This document shows, in pieces, positions 7,470-15,065 of a DNA stretch of 38,656 bases (its first letter is position 1; every line of letters begins with the position of its first letter). The position numbers and the translations under genes were made by a program. Under the pieces are notes generated by a model, which saw only the letters and a program-made list of their open reading frames with translations, ran no database searches and had not been told where the DNA came from. The DNA is from an uncultured Acetobacteraceae bacterium (GTDB taxonomy: Bacteria > Pseudomonadota > Alphaproteobacteria > Acetobacterales > Acetobacteraceae): positions 1-38,656 of the forward strand of contig CAINEA010000533.1 in assembly GCA_903847525.1 (NCBI GenBank), given 5' to 3'.

Positions 7470-9194
7470 CTACATCGCCAGGCGGCGGCTGGAGTATTCA
7501 TAGAGCGGCCGCCAGACGACCCGGTTGAACAGCAGCACGAAGCCGGACATCACGACCACGCCAAGCACCACGCGGGCCATGTCGCCCTTGTCGGTCGCCG
7601 CCGCGATATACGCTCCCAGGCCGTGCGCGGCGAGCTTGGTGTCACCCCAGGATGCGACTTCGGCGACGATGGCGGCGTTCCAGGAGCCGCCGGACGCGGT
7701 GATCGCGCCGGTGACGTAGTACGGCAGAACGCCGGGGATCATCACCCGCCGCCACCAGAGCCAGCCGCCGATACGGAAATTCGCCGCGGCTTCCTGCAGG
7801 TCGCCCGGGAACACCGCGGCACCGGCGATGACGTTGAACAGGATGTACCACTGCGTGCCCATGACCATCAGCGGCGTCAGCCAGATATCCACATTGGCGT
7901 GGAAATAGACGATCGCGACGACGACGGGAGGGAACAGCAGATTGGCCGGGAAGGCCGCCAGGAACTGGGCGATCGGCTGTGCCCGGCGGGCCCAGTTCGG
8001 CCGCAGGCCGAGCCAGACGCCGATCGGCACCCAAACCAGGGTCGCCAGGATCATCATCACGATCACCCGCAGCATGGTGATCAGGCCGAGCCCGACCACT
8101 TCCGGCACATCGTTCCAGGCCAGTTCTTCGGCGCAAAAGGTGATGATCTTCCAGATCGCAAAGGCGACGATCGCAGCCAAAACAAGCAGCCAGACGGCGT
8201 CGACGCCGCGCGATGGGACCGCAGCCGCGCGAACCGCCCGGGCCGGAAGCAGTCGCAAACGCATGCCGCCGATGCTACTCAACACGAAGCCGAACGCGTC
8301 ACCTAAGGCGCCCAGCAGGCGAGTGCGGCGCATCAGCTTCAGCACCCATGGGTCGTCGCCGGTAGCGCCGGCGGTGGTTTCAAACCGGAATTTCGCCGAC
8401 CAGGCGACCAACGGGCGGAACAGCAATTGGTCGTACAGCAGAATCACCACCAACATGGCCAGGATCGCCCAACCCACCGCCCAGATGTCCCGCGCTTCCA
8501 GGGCCGCGGCGACATAGGAGCCGATACCCGGCAGCTTCCAGGTGTTGTCGCCGACCGAGATCGCTTCGGATGCCACTACGAAGAACCAACCGCCGGACAT
8601 CGACATCATGGTGTTCCAGACCAGCCCGGGAATGGCGAACGGCACTTCCAGCCGCCAGAAACGCTGCCAGCCGCTGAGTTGAAAGCTGTAAGTGGCTTCC
8701 TTGAGGTCGTTCGGGACAGTTTTCAGCGACTGGTACATCGAAAACGCCATGTTCCAGGCCTGGCTGGTAAAAATGGCGAAGATCGCGGCCAGTTCCAGCC
8801 CCAGCACCCGGCCGGGGAACAGGTTCATGAAGAACACGACGGTGAAGGTCAGAAAGCCCAGGATCGGCACGGACTGCAGAATGTCGAGGATCGGCACCAT
8901 CAGCATCCCGGCGCGTCGGCTTTTCGCTGCGGCGGTGGCAAACGTGAAAGTGAAGAACAACGAAGCCGCGAGCGCCGCGAACATGCGGAGCGTGGTCCGC
9001 GCGGCATAGTTCGGCAGGTTGATGGGATCCAGGCTGATCGCCACGGCATTCGGTGCGTCCAGCGGCACCATTGTGCCGCGTGCGACATGCGCGATACCCA
9101 CCAGGCCCGCGACAACGCACAGGATAGCGACGATGTCCCAGACATTCGGCAGGCGCCTGCCAAGCAGCAGGGCCGAGGAAGTAGTACTGGACAT
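7470..9194 (-). CDS. ABC transporter permease, tandem fusion of two permease domains
   Basis: A 574-aa inner-membrane protein containing two complete binding-protein-dependent permease domains in one chain. The first half carries an EAA loop at EATYSFQLSGWQRFWRLEVP and the second at EAAANFRIGGWLWWRRVMIP; both are followed by the usual membrane helices. A non-conserved linker of about 60 residues (FETTAGATGDDPWVLK onward) lies between them. One gene can therefore supply the dimer that is normally formed by two subunits. The ATPase gene is immediately downstream. This duplicated type belongs to the nitrate/sulfonate/anion group. No clear Shine-Dalgarno precedes the ATG, so the exact start is less certain than the family. 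Confidence 0.9.
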   Translation of the reverse strand: MSSTTSSALLLGRRLPNVWDIVAILCVVAGLVGIAHVARGTMVPLDAPNAVAISLDPINLPNYAARTTLRMFAALAASLFFTFTFATAAAKSRRAGMLMVPILDILQSVPILGFLTFTVVFFMNLFPGRVLGLELAAIFAIFTSQAWNMAFSMYQSLKTVPNDLKEATYSFQLSGWQRFWRLEVPFAIPGLVWNTMMSMSGGWFFVVASEAISVGDNTWKLPGIGSYVAAALEARDIWAVGWAILAMLVVILLYDQLLFRPLVAWSAKFRFETTAGATGDDPWVLKLMRRTRLLGALGDAFGFVLSSIGGMRLRLLPARAVRAAAVPSRGVDAVWLLVLAAIVAFAIWKIITFCAEELAWNDVPEVVGLGLITMLRVIVMMILATLVWVPIGVWLGLRPNWARRAQPIAQFLAAFPANLLFPPVVVAIVYFHANVDIWLTPLMVMGTQWYILFNVIAGAAVFPGDLQEAAANFRIGGWLWWRRVMIPGVLPYYVTGAITASGGSWNAAIVAEVASWGDTKLAAHGLGAYIAAATDKGDMARVVLGVVVMSGFVLLFNRVVWRPLYEYSSRRLAM

Positions 9195-9291
9195 GCGGAC
9201 AACTACCCAAGGGAGATTAAAGACTTGTTAGACCAGCCCCGCCGGTAAAGTCACTCCCGATCCCCGTGTCAGTTTGATGACAGATGGCTGG

Positions 9292-9777
9292 TCAAACCGC
9301 CGTTCCCGTGCTGCCGAAGCCGCCGGCTCCTCTGGCTGTTTCGGTAGTGAAATCCTCGACGATCCGGAACACCGGCCGCACGACGGGAACGAACACCATC
9401 TGCGCGAAGCGCTCCCCCGGCTCGATCCGCACCGGAGGCGTGCCCGGCGCCGACCGGTTCCAGGCACTGACCAGGATGGGTCCGGTATAGTCGGGGTCGA
9501 TCAGCCCCACGAGATTGCCGAGCACCAACCCCTTCTTATGGCCCAGTCCGGACCGCGGCAGCACCAGGGCCGCGAGGTTGGGATCGGCCATGTGCAGCGC
9601 GATGCCGGCGGAAACGAGTTGCGGCGCATCGCCGGGCGCGATCTCGATCGCCGTGTCCAGGCAGGCATGGAGGTCGATGGCCGCAGCCATGTCGCTTTGG
9701 TAGCGCGGCAGCCCCCAGCCATGCAGGCGTGGATCCAGGATCTTGATCTCCATCGGGATAGCGGTCGCGGGCGGCAT
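9292..9777 (-). CDS. dut: dUTP diphosphatase
   Basis: Trimeric dUTPase, hydrolysing dUTP to dUMP and pyrophosphate, which keeps uracil out of DNA and feeds dTMP synthesis. The 161-aa protein shows all five signature motifs in order: motif 1 AAAIDLHA (31-38), motif 2 [10 protein letters not shown] (74-83), motif 3 GLIDPDYTG (91-99, with the catalytic Asp), motif 4 [10 protein letters not shown] (123-132) and the C-terminal lid [10 protein letters not shown] (149-158). The start at 9777 is supported by AGGAG eight bases upstream; a second Met eight codons later is possible. It is on the minus strand, upstream of the ABC permease gene and divergent from the Lin0512 operon. In many alphaproteobacteria dut lies beside coaBC, which is not seen here. 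Confidence 0.95.
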   Translation of the reverse strand: MPPATAIPMEIKILDPRLHGWGLPRYQSDMAAAIDLHACLDTAIEIAPGDAPQLVSAGIALHMADPNLAALVLPRSGLGHKKGLVLGNLVGLIDPDYTGPILVSAWNRSAPGTPPVRIEPGERFAQMVFVPVVRPVFRIVEDFTTETARGAGGFGSTGTAV

Positions 9778-9909
9778 GCGGACTCCTTTGCGGGTCTGGG
9801 TGGGGTGACCATACGGACGGCGACCCCGCCCGGCCAGGGCGTCATGCTGCCCGCATTGCGGGTTCCGGGAGCGGGGACAATACTGCCCATGTAAGCAGGG
9901 AGAACGAAC
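9778..9909. promoter_or_regulatory. Divergent control region between dut and the Lin0512 operon
   Basis: A 132-base gap between two divergent genes must hold both promoters. It contains a near-perfect palindrome CCCGCA-T-TGCGGG at 9850-9862, a candidate operator or short hairpin, and the ribosome site GGGAGA just before the ATG at 9910. No clear -35/-10 pair can be named with confidence. Confidence 0.35.
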
Positions 9910-10266
9910 ATGGCCATGAAGCGCATGGTGCTGGAAATCGGCATGGGCACGGATATCCGCGGCGCCGACTATACCAAGGCGGCCGTGCGCGCGCTGCGCG
10001 ACGCGCTCTGGCATAATTCGTTGAACGTGGCCGCGGCGCTGAACATGGACACCGACGCGATGGTGGTGGACGTGCGGATCGGCGTTCCCAAACCCGAACT
10101 GGTCGACAAGGCGCAGGTTCTGGCGGTGCTGCCGCACGGCACCGGCACGGTCACCTGCGTGGAGGGCGGGCTGGAGATCTTCAACGATTCCGGCACCGGA
10201 TCCACGGTCCTGGCCCACGCCGCGGCGATCGTTCGCCTCGATATCGCCAACGCCGAGAAAGCCTGA
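9910..10266 (+). CDS. Lin0512 family protein, first tandem copy
   Basis: A 118-aa soluble protein of the Lin0512 family of unknown function, recognised from its opening ([20 protein letters not shown]), the central [11 protein letters not shown] segment, LPHGTGTVT and the closing [12 protein letters not shown]. The start has GGGAGA followed by ACGAAC and the ATG. A paralogue follows 13 bases downstream with nearly the same leader (GGGAGAACGACC) and roughly half its residues identical. The pair probably arose by duplication and may form a hetero-oligomer. It heads an operon with two dehydrogenases, which hints at a role in a catabolic pathway, but no reaction is known to me for the family. Confidence 0.88.
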   Translation: MAMKRMVLEIGMGTDIRGADYTKAAVRALRDALWHNSLNVAAALNMDTDAMVVDVRIGVPKPELVDKAQVLAVLPHGTGTVTCVEGGLEIFNDSGTGSTVLAHAAAIVRLDIANAEKA

Positions 10267-10279
10267 AGGGAGAACGACC

Positions 10280-10621
10280 ATGGCATTGAAACGGGTCATC
10301 CTGGAGATGGGTGCGGGCAACGATCTGCATGGCGGCGACTACACCAAGGCGGCGCTGCGGGCCGTGCAGGACGCGCTGCATCATTCGTCGCTGAGCCTGA
10401 TCCGCTCGCTCGGGCTGGATTCGAAGACGATGCAGGTGGAGGTGACGATCGGCGTGCAGGAACCGTCCAAGGTGGACGCCGCCGCCGTGAAGGCCTCGCT
10501 GCCGCATGGCCAGGTGACCGTGAAAGTGGTGAAGGGCGGGCTGGATGTGCCGGACGATTCGGGCACGGACACAGCGGTCATTGCCAGTGCCGCCGTGGCG
10601 GTTCGTTTCGATCTCCCCTGA
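10280..10621 (+). CDS. Lin0512 family protein, second tandem copy
   Basis: A 113-aa paralogue of the preceding gene, with the same order of blocks: [41 protein letters not shown] and [12 protein letters not shown]. The conserved positions shared by both copies are Gly/Asp-rich loops (GxDY-TKAA, IGV, LPHG, DSGT), which are likely the functional surface. The copies differ mainly in the last 20 residues and around residues 38-50. The ribosome site GGGAGA is well placed. It is co-transcribed with the 6PGDH-like gene, which begins 22 bases after its stop. Confidence 0.87.
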   Translation: MALKRVILEMGAGNDLHGGDYTKAALRAVQDALHHSSLSLIRSLGLDSKTMQVEVTIGVQEPSKVDAAAVKASLPHGQVTVKVVKGGLDVPDDSGTDTAVIASAAVAVRFDLP

Positions 10622-10643
10622 ACCAGCAACGGAGCACCCCGCC

Positions 10644-11489
10644 ATGCCCCCCACGATCGCCGTCATTGCTGCCGGTATGATGGGCAGCGGAGTGGCCGGT
10701 CGCCTGACGCAACATCGCGTCCCTGTGCTCACCTCGCTTGCCGGACGCAGCGCCGAAAGCGCGGCGCGTGCCGAGGCGGCCGGCATGCAGGACGCGTCCG
10801 ACGCCGATATCGCCAATGCCGATATCATCCTGTCGATCGTGCCGCCGGGTGACGCACTGGCCCTGGCCGAGCGGTTGTCTCCCCATCTGGCGGCGGTGAA
10901 CCGCAAGCCGGTCTACGCCGACTGCAATGCCGTGAACCCGGAGACCGTCGGGCGCATTGCCGCGGTGATCGAGGCAACCGGGGCACGCTTCGTCGATGGC
11001 GGCATCATCGGCGGGCCACCGGCGCCGGGCACGACCGGCACTTCCATCTATGTCTCCGGCCCGCATGCCGCCGAGATGGCGGCACTGGCCGACTATGGGC
11101 TGGAAATCCGCGTGCTGGAGGCCCCGGTGGGGGCCGCCTCGGCGCTGAAGATGTCCTATGCCGGCATCACCAAGGGCTTCACGGCGCTCGGCGCGGCGAT
11201 GATGCTGGCGGCCTCGCGCGGCGGCGCGGCGGACGATCTGCGCCGGGAACTGGCCGCGTCGCAGCCGGCACTGTTCGGCTGGTTGAACCGGCAGATGCCG
11301 AAGATGTATTCCAAGGCCTATCGCTGGGTGGCCGAGATGGAGGAAATCGCCGGGTTCACCGGCGAGGACCGGGCAGCCGGTAAAATCTTCGGGGGCGCCG
11401 CAGAATTCTATCAACGGATTGCCGAGGATTTCGCTGGCGACCGGCACGAAACCGACCGGATCGAGGATTTCCTGAAACCGCGGAACTGA
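10644..11489 (+). CDS. NAD(P)-dependent oxidoreductase, 6-phosphogluconate-dehydrogenase/DUF1932-like
   Basis: A 281-aa enzyme of the beta-hydroxyacid dehydrogenase superfamily. The N-terminal Rossmann fold shows IAAGMMGSGVAG with Ala in place of the first Gly, ADIILSIVPPGDAL and the substrate loop DGGIIGGPPAPGTTGTS. The C-terminal helical half begins near LKMSYAGITKGFTALG, whose Lys is the usual catalytic residue. It resembles the DUF1932-containing branch rather than true Gnd. The predicted reaction is NAD(P)-linked oxidation of a small hydroxy acid. The start MPPTIAVIAAG at 10644 follows GGAG; earlier in-frame residues come from the preceding gene in another frame. It is third in the Lin0512 operon. 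Confidence 0.85.
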   Translation: MPPTIAVIAAGMMGSGVAGRLTQHRVPVLTSLAGRSAESAARAEAAGMQDASDADIANADIILSIVPPGDALALAERLSPHLAAVNRKPVYADCNAVNPETVGRIAAVIEATGARFVDGGIIGGPPAPGTTGTSIYVSGPHAAEMAALADYGLEIRVLEAPVGAASALKMSYAGITKGFTALGAAMMLAASRGGAADDLRRELAASQPALFGWLNRQMPKMYSKAYRWVAEMEEIAGFTGEDRAAGKIFGGAAEFYQRIAEDFAGDRHETDRIEDFLKPRN

Positions 11490-11533
11490 CATACAAGCCG
11501 CTTTCAAAAGCGATTGTTCAGGGAGAACCGGCT

Positions 11534-12709
11534 TTGCAAAAAGGCATTTTTCGCTATCCACATTTGGAGCGGGTGATTTACGGCGTTCCCTTTGCCGAGG
11601 CGCTCGCTCAGGAAATCGACCTCGTCGGTGCCCGGGCGGTTTACGTGCTGGCCTCCGGCACGCTCGCACGGGAAACCGACGCGATGGACCAGGTGCGCAA
11701 GGTGCTCGGCACCCGATTTGCCGGCCTTGCCCCCAAAATCGCGGCCCATACGCCGCGCAACGATGTGGTGGCCGCCGCTAACGGCGCGCGCGCTGCCAAT
11801 GCCGATCTGCTGCTCACCCTTGGCGGCGGTTCGGTAACCGATGCGGCGAAGATGGTCGGCCTATGTCTTGGCAACGACATTGACGATGTGGATGGCCTCG
11901 ACGCGCTGCGCGCCATCACGCATCCGGACGGCACCACGACCCGGCCCGTGACCCTTCCGCCGACGATCCGCACGGTTACGATCCCGACCACGCTGTCTGC
12001 CGGGGAATTCTCCGCCCTGGCCGGCTGCACCGACACCCGCGGCCCTCGCCATGCCAAGGAGAGCTTCACCCACCCCGACGCCATTCCGCGCGCCGTGATC
12101 CTCGACCCCGCGCTGACGGTCCACACGCCGGAATGGCTGTTCCTGTCCACCGGCATCCGCGCCGTTGACCATGCGGCGGAAGCGCTTTGCTCCATCGCGC
12201 CGCAGCCATTTCCCGATGCGGCCGCCACGCATGCGCTCGGGTTGCTGGCCTCCGGCCTACGCGGGGTAAAGGAAAACCCGAAGAACCTGGCGGCGCGGCT
12301 GGATTGCCAGATCGGCGCCTGGCTATCGATGACCGGTGTCGCCGCCGGCGTGCCGCTGGGTGCCAGCCACGGCATCGGCCACGTGCTGGGCGGTACCGCC
12401 GGCATTCCGCATGGCTACACGTCCTGCGTGATGCTGCCGCACGTCATGCGCTACAACCATGCCACCAATGCGGCCCGCCAGACCTTGGTGGCGGACGCCC
12501 TGGGACAGATCCATTCGCCTGCCGCGGACCAGTTGGCTAAGCTCATCGCCGATCTTGGCCTGCCCGGCACATTGCGCGCCGCTGGCATGAAGGCCGAGTT
12601 GATGGATGCGGTGGCAGAGCGTTCCATGCACGACCGCTGGGTACGGACCAATCCCAGTCCGATCGACGGTCCCGCCACGGTTCGCAAACTGCTCGACGCC
12701 GCCTGGTAG
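11534..12709 (+). CDS. Iron-containing alcohol dehydrogenase family, maleylacetate-reductase-like
   Basis: A 391-aa enzyme with the group III alcohol dehydrogenase fold. It has the NAD-binding GGGSVTDAAK at about 97-106, TIPTTLSAGEFSALAG, then GIRAVDHAAEAL, the His pair in SHGIGHVLGG and IPHGYTSC. In metal-dependent members an Asp sits four residues before the first His; here that place is Arg, as far as can be aligned by eye. Maleylacetate reductases also lack that Asp, so they are the best guess. Initiation is at TTG (11534-11536) with GGGAGA seven bases upstream; no in-frame ATG lies near. It is last in the Lin0512 operon, so the operon pairs two NAD(P)-dependent oxidoreductases. Confidence 0.85.
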   Translation: MQKGIFRYPHLERVIYGVPFAEALAQEIDLVGARAVYVLASGTLARETDAMDQVRKVLGTRFAGLAPKIAAHTPRNDVVAAANGARAANADLLLTLGGGSVTDAAKMVGLCLGNDIDDVDGLDALRAITHPDGTTTRPVTLPPTIRTVTIPTTLSAGEFSALAGCTDTRGPRHAKESFTHPDAIPRAVILDPALTVHTPEWLFLSTGIRAVDHAAEALCSIAPQPFPDAAATHALGLLASGLRGVKENPKNLAARLDCQIGAWLSMTGVAAGVPLGASHGIGHVLGGTAGIPHGYTSCVMLPHVMRYNHATNAARQTLVADALGQIHSPAADQLAKLIADLGLPGTLRAAGMKAELMDAVAERSMHDRWVRTNPSPIDGPATVRKLLDAAW

Positions 12710-13097
12710 CCAAAGGTACCGGCATGGCAGGACATATTCATCGCAATCCCATTTCCGGGCCGGACGGCGGAACAACGCTCGCCAATACAGGACGAGGACC
12801 GGACGATCAATTCAGTCAGGGTTTATGAAACATACAAAATACAACCGCTTCACGAGCCTCTTGGACACACCAATCGATTTCATTTTATAGTAGGATGCTG
12901 AATTTGGTAGTTACTTATAGAAGTTATTAAAAAAGCCTTCTTATCGAGGGGGATTTTTAGCATCCGTCTTCCCGAGGTCGCAATCGGACCCGAAGTCAAT
13001 TAGCCGACTGACCCGGTTGTACGACCGTCCACGTCAACATTTTTTCGACAAATTTCGACATTGGGTACGCTATATCTGTGCTCTATTGTTACCCGAA
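12710..13097. other. Intergenic region with AT-rich island
   Basis: This gap of almost 400 bases has no convincing gene. A 34-codon frame at 12724-12828 (starting MAGHIHRNP) exists but has no ribosome site or family. From about 12826 to 12960 the DNA is clearly AT-rich (for example AGTTATTAAAAAAG), unlike its neighbours; this may mark a promoter region or an acquired segment. Two spaced copies of TTTCGACA lie near 13044-13062 and could be a regulator site upstream of the small membrane-protein gene. Confidence 0.4.
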
Positions 13098-13149
13098 CGC
13101 GGCATTAACCGCGCCTTTACCAAGTGCCGTGATACTCGGCACTGGAGGG
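13098..13149 (+). promoter_or_regulatory. Two-hairpin mRNA leader ending at the Shine-Dalgarno site
   Basis: Two consecutive stem-loops lie just before the gene at 13153. The first is CGCGG/CCGCG with loop CATTAA (13098-13113). The second is AGTGCCG/CGGCACT with a 7-base loop (13123-13143). The second stem ends on the base before GGAGGG (13144-13149), the ribosome site, and could extend into its first two G bases by pairing with the upstream CC across one bulged A. This layout would let the fold control ribosome access. It matches no riboswitch class that I recognise. Confidence 0.45.
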
Positions 13150-13152
13150 ATC

Positions 13153-13398
13153 ATGGGTCACCGAAATTGGACAATGCCAGCAAGTGGGCGGGTTACCGCA
13201 CCCGCAGCACACTGGCAAAGCGCCGGACCATATTCGGGTAAGCCGCTGCACAAGGTCGGAAGCGGAAAATCGACCTTCAACAAGGAAGTCCGAGGCGCCT
13301 GGTATTTAGCAACCCCATTGATTTTGCTGCTCTCAATTGGCTTGTGGGCCATGATGGCGGGCGGCATCGCCTGGGTCGTGCAGATCCTTTCACCCTGA
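13153..13398 (+). CDS. Small single-pass membrane protein, hypothetical
   Basis: An 81-aa protein with a basic, Gly/Ser/Lys-rich N-terminal half and one C-terminal membrane helix at about 50-77 (AWYLATPLILLLSIGLWAMM and onward). The N-terminus should face the cytosol because of its positive charge. The start at 13153 is chosen for the strong GGAGGG five bases upstream; the frame itself is open 25 codons further back but would cover the hairpin leader. A GSGKST string at 37-42 looks like a P-loop but stands alone and is probably chance. A strong hairpin follows at 13406-13436, so it appears to be a single-gene transcript. Function unknown. Confidence 0.55.
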   Translation: MGHRNWTMPASGRVTAPAAHWQSAGPYSGKPLHKVGSGKSTFNKEVRGAWYLATPLILLLSIGLWAMMAGGIAWVVQILSP

Positions 13399-13405
13399 TT
13401 GCCGA

Positions 13406-13436
13406 GCCAACGCGATTCCGCTCTGGAAGCGTTGGC
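13406..13436. terminator. Hairpin terminator between convergent genes
   Basis: An 8-bp perfect outer stem GCCAACGC/GCGTTGGC (13406-13413 and 13429-13436) encloses a TTCC/GGAA inner stem with a 5-base loop and a two-base bulge on one side. It lies between the ends of the small membrane-protein gene and the opposite-strand binding-protein gene, so it may stop both. No long T-run follows on either strand. Confidence 0.55.
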
Positions 13437-13463
13437 AAGCGGCGATCCTGCCCCACAAGCGGC

Positions 13464-15026
13464 CTATCTCCCGGGCAGAAAGTTTGACGGCCGGATTCCT
13501 TCGGTCATACGGGCGTGGAATGGCACTCCCTTACGGATAGCGTAGACGTTCACCTGGTGGTGAATCGGAATATAGGCCACGTTATCTGCGCCGATTTTGG
13601 TCGCTTCACGGTACAGGCTTTCCCGCGCCGCTTCGTCCAGCGTGGCGATCGCACGTTCGATTACCTCATCGGCCTTCGGGTTGGCATAATGGGACGGGCG
13701 CAACACCGCGCCGCGGCCCTTGGCGGGGTTGGATGACGCCACAATCTGGATCAGATTGCTGGACGCCTCGCCGGTATCGCTTGACCATCCGGTCAGATCG
13801 ATTCCCAACTCATCGCGCGACGCCGCGGCAAAGAACATGCTGGCCGGCTTGGTATCGACGGTAACCTTGAGCCCTGCCCGGGTCCACATTTGCGCGATCG
13901 CCTCAACGATCGCGCGATCGTTGACATAGCGGTCGTTCGGACCCTGCAGGGTGATCGCGAAGCCATGCGGGTAACCCGCCTCCGCCAGCAGCTTCTTCGC
14001 ACCCTCCACATCATACGGATCCGGCTTGATCGACGGATCGTGGCCGCTGGCACCTTCCGGCATCAGCTGGCCGGTGGGGGCCGAAAACCCATCCATGATC
14101 CGGTCGCGGATGCCGTTGCGGTTGATCGCGATGGACAGCGCGCGGCGCACACGCACATCCCGCATCGGGTTGGGGATCGGTTTGCCGTCCATATCGGTGA
14201 TGCCAGGCGATTGGTCCCGGTAGTCCACATACAAATAGATCAGGCGCTGGCCGGGGGCGGCCAGGATCTCAAGCTTCGGATTGCCGCGCAAACTGGCCAC
14301 GTCACGGGTGGGCACCTGATCGATCACGTCGACGTCGCCGGCCTGCAGCGCAGCGCTACGCGACGCGTCGCTCGGGATCATGCGATAGGTCATGGCCTCA
14401 TAGGGGGCCTTGCCGTCCCACCAATTGTCATACCGCTTGAAAGTAACGCGATCGCCGAGTGCTGCGGAAACCAGCTTGTAGGGGCCGGTGCCGATGGCGG
14501 CCTTGCCGGAATTGTAGTCGGCGGTGGTGGCTCCCTCGCCGTTCTTGCGGGAGACGATCATTGGCGCGGTGACGATTAGCGGGAACAGCGGTGCGGGCTC
14601 GGCGGTGGTCATGCGAATGGTGTGCGGGTCGGGAATATCGAACTTGCCCACCGGCTTGGTGGCGAAGGCGAAGCTGGAAGGGCTGTTCAGCACCTGGGGA
14701 ATGCGCCCGAAGGTGAACACGACATCATCCGCGGTGAACGGTGTGCCGTCATGGAATTTCGCGTTCGGCTGCAGTTTGAATTCCCAGGTGGTGGCATCGA
14801 CTGCCCGCCACGACGCCGCAAGGCCGGGCACGGGCCGGGACTGGGCATCGAACTTCACCAGCGGCTCGAACACATAGTTGGCGATCGAGTTGTTCGGCCC
14901 GAGGTTGTGATAATGCGGGTCGATCGAGGTGAAAGCGCCGCCGGTGGCGACGGTCAAGCTGTCTTGCGCCGCCGCCGGCGTGGCGAGAGCCAAGAGAGTT
15001 ACCAGGGTAGCAAAGGCGCTGCGCAT
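13464..15026 (-). CDS. Extracellular solute-binding protein, family 5, lone copy
   Basis: A 520-aa periplasmic receptor. The Sec signal peptide MRSAFATLVTLLALATPAAA is followed by a cleavage before QDSLTVATGG. Family marks are IDPHYHNLGPNNSIANYVFE, GTPFTADDVVFTFGRI, the IGTGPYKLV turn, the RRALSIAINRNGIRD helix and the LLAEAGYPHGF segment. The ending RMTEGIRPSNFLPGR is intact. No permease or ATPase gene adjoins it; the nearest complete family-5 transporters are at 672-4192 and 28947-32620. It follows a Nudix gene on the same strand with a 39-base gap, so the two are probably co-transcribed. It may share one of the transporters in trans. Confidence 0.9.
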   Translation of the reverse strand: MRSAFATLVTLLALATPAAAQDSLTVATGGAFTSIDPHYHNLGPNNSIANYVFEPLVKFDAQSRPVPGLAASWRAVDATTWEFKLQPNAKFHDGTPFTADDVVFTFGRIPQVLNSPSSFAFATKPVGKFDIPDPHTIRMTTAEPAPLFPLIVTAPMIVSRKNGEGATTADYNSGKAAIGTGPYKLVSAALGDRVTFKRYDNWWDGKAPYEAMTYRMIPSDASRSAALQAGDVDVIDQVPTRDVASLRGNPKLEILAAPGQRLIYLYVDYRDQSPGITDMDGKPIPNPMRDVRVRRALSIAINRNGIRDRIMDGFSAPTGQLMPEGASGHDPSIKPDPYDVEGAKKLLAEAGYPHGFAITLQGPNDRYVNDRAIVEAIAQMWTRAGLKVTVDTKPASMFFAAASRDELGIDLTGWSSDTGEASSNLIQIVASSNPAKGRGAVLRPSHYANPKADEVIERAIATLDEAARESLYREATKIGADNVAYIPIHHQVNVYAIRKGVPFHARMTEGIRPSNFLPGR

Positions 15027-15065
15027 GCGAATGGGTCCCTTACAGCTCGAAACCGCAGGATAGGA

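Noticed and set aside
12724-12828. A 34-codon frame after the iron-ADH-like gene
   Set aside because: No ribosome site, no homology recognised and too short to judge; left as part of the intergenic note.
13261-13278. P-loop-like GSGKST in the small membrane protein
   Set aside because: No other nucleotide-binding motif and too short a protein for an ATPase domain; likely chance.
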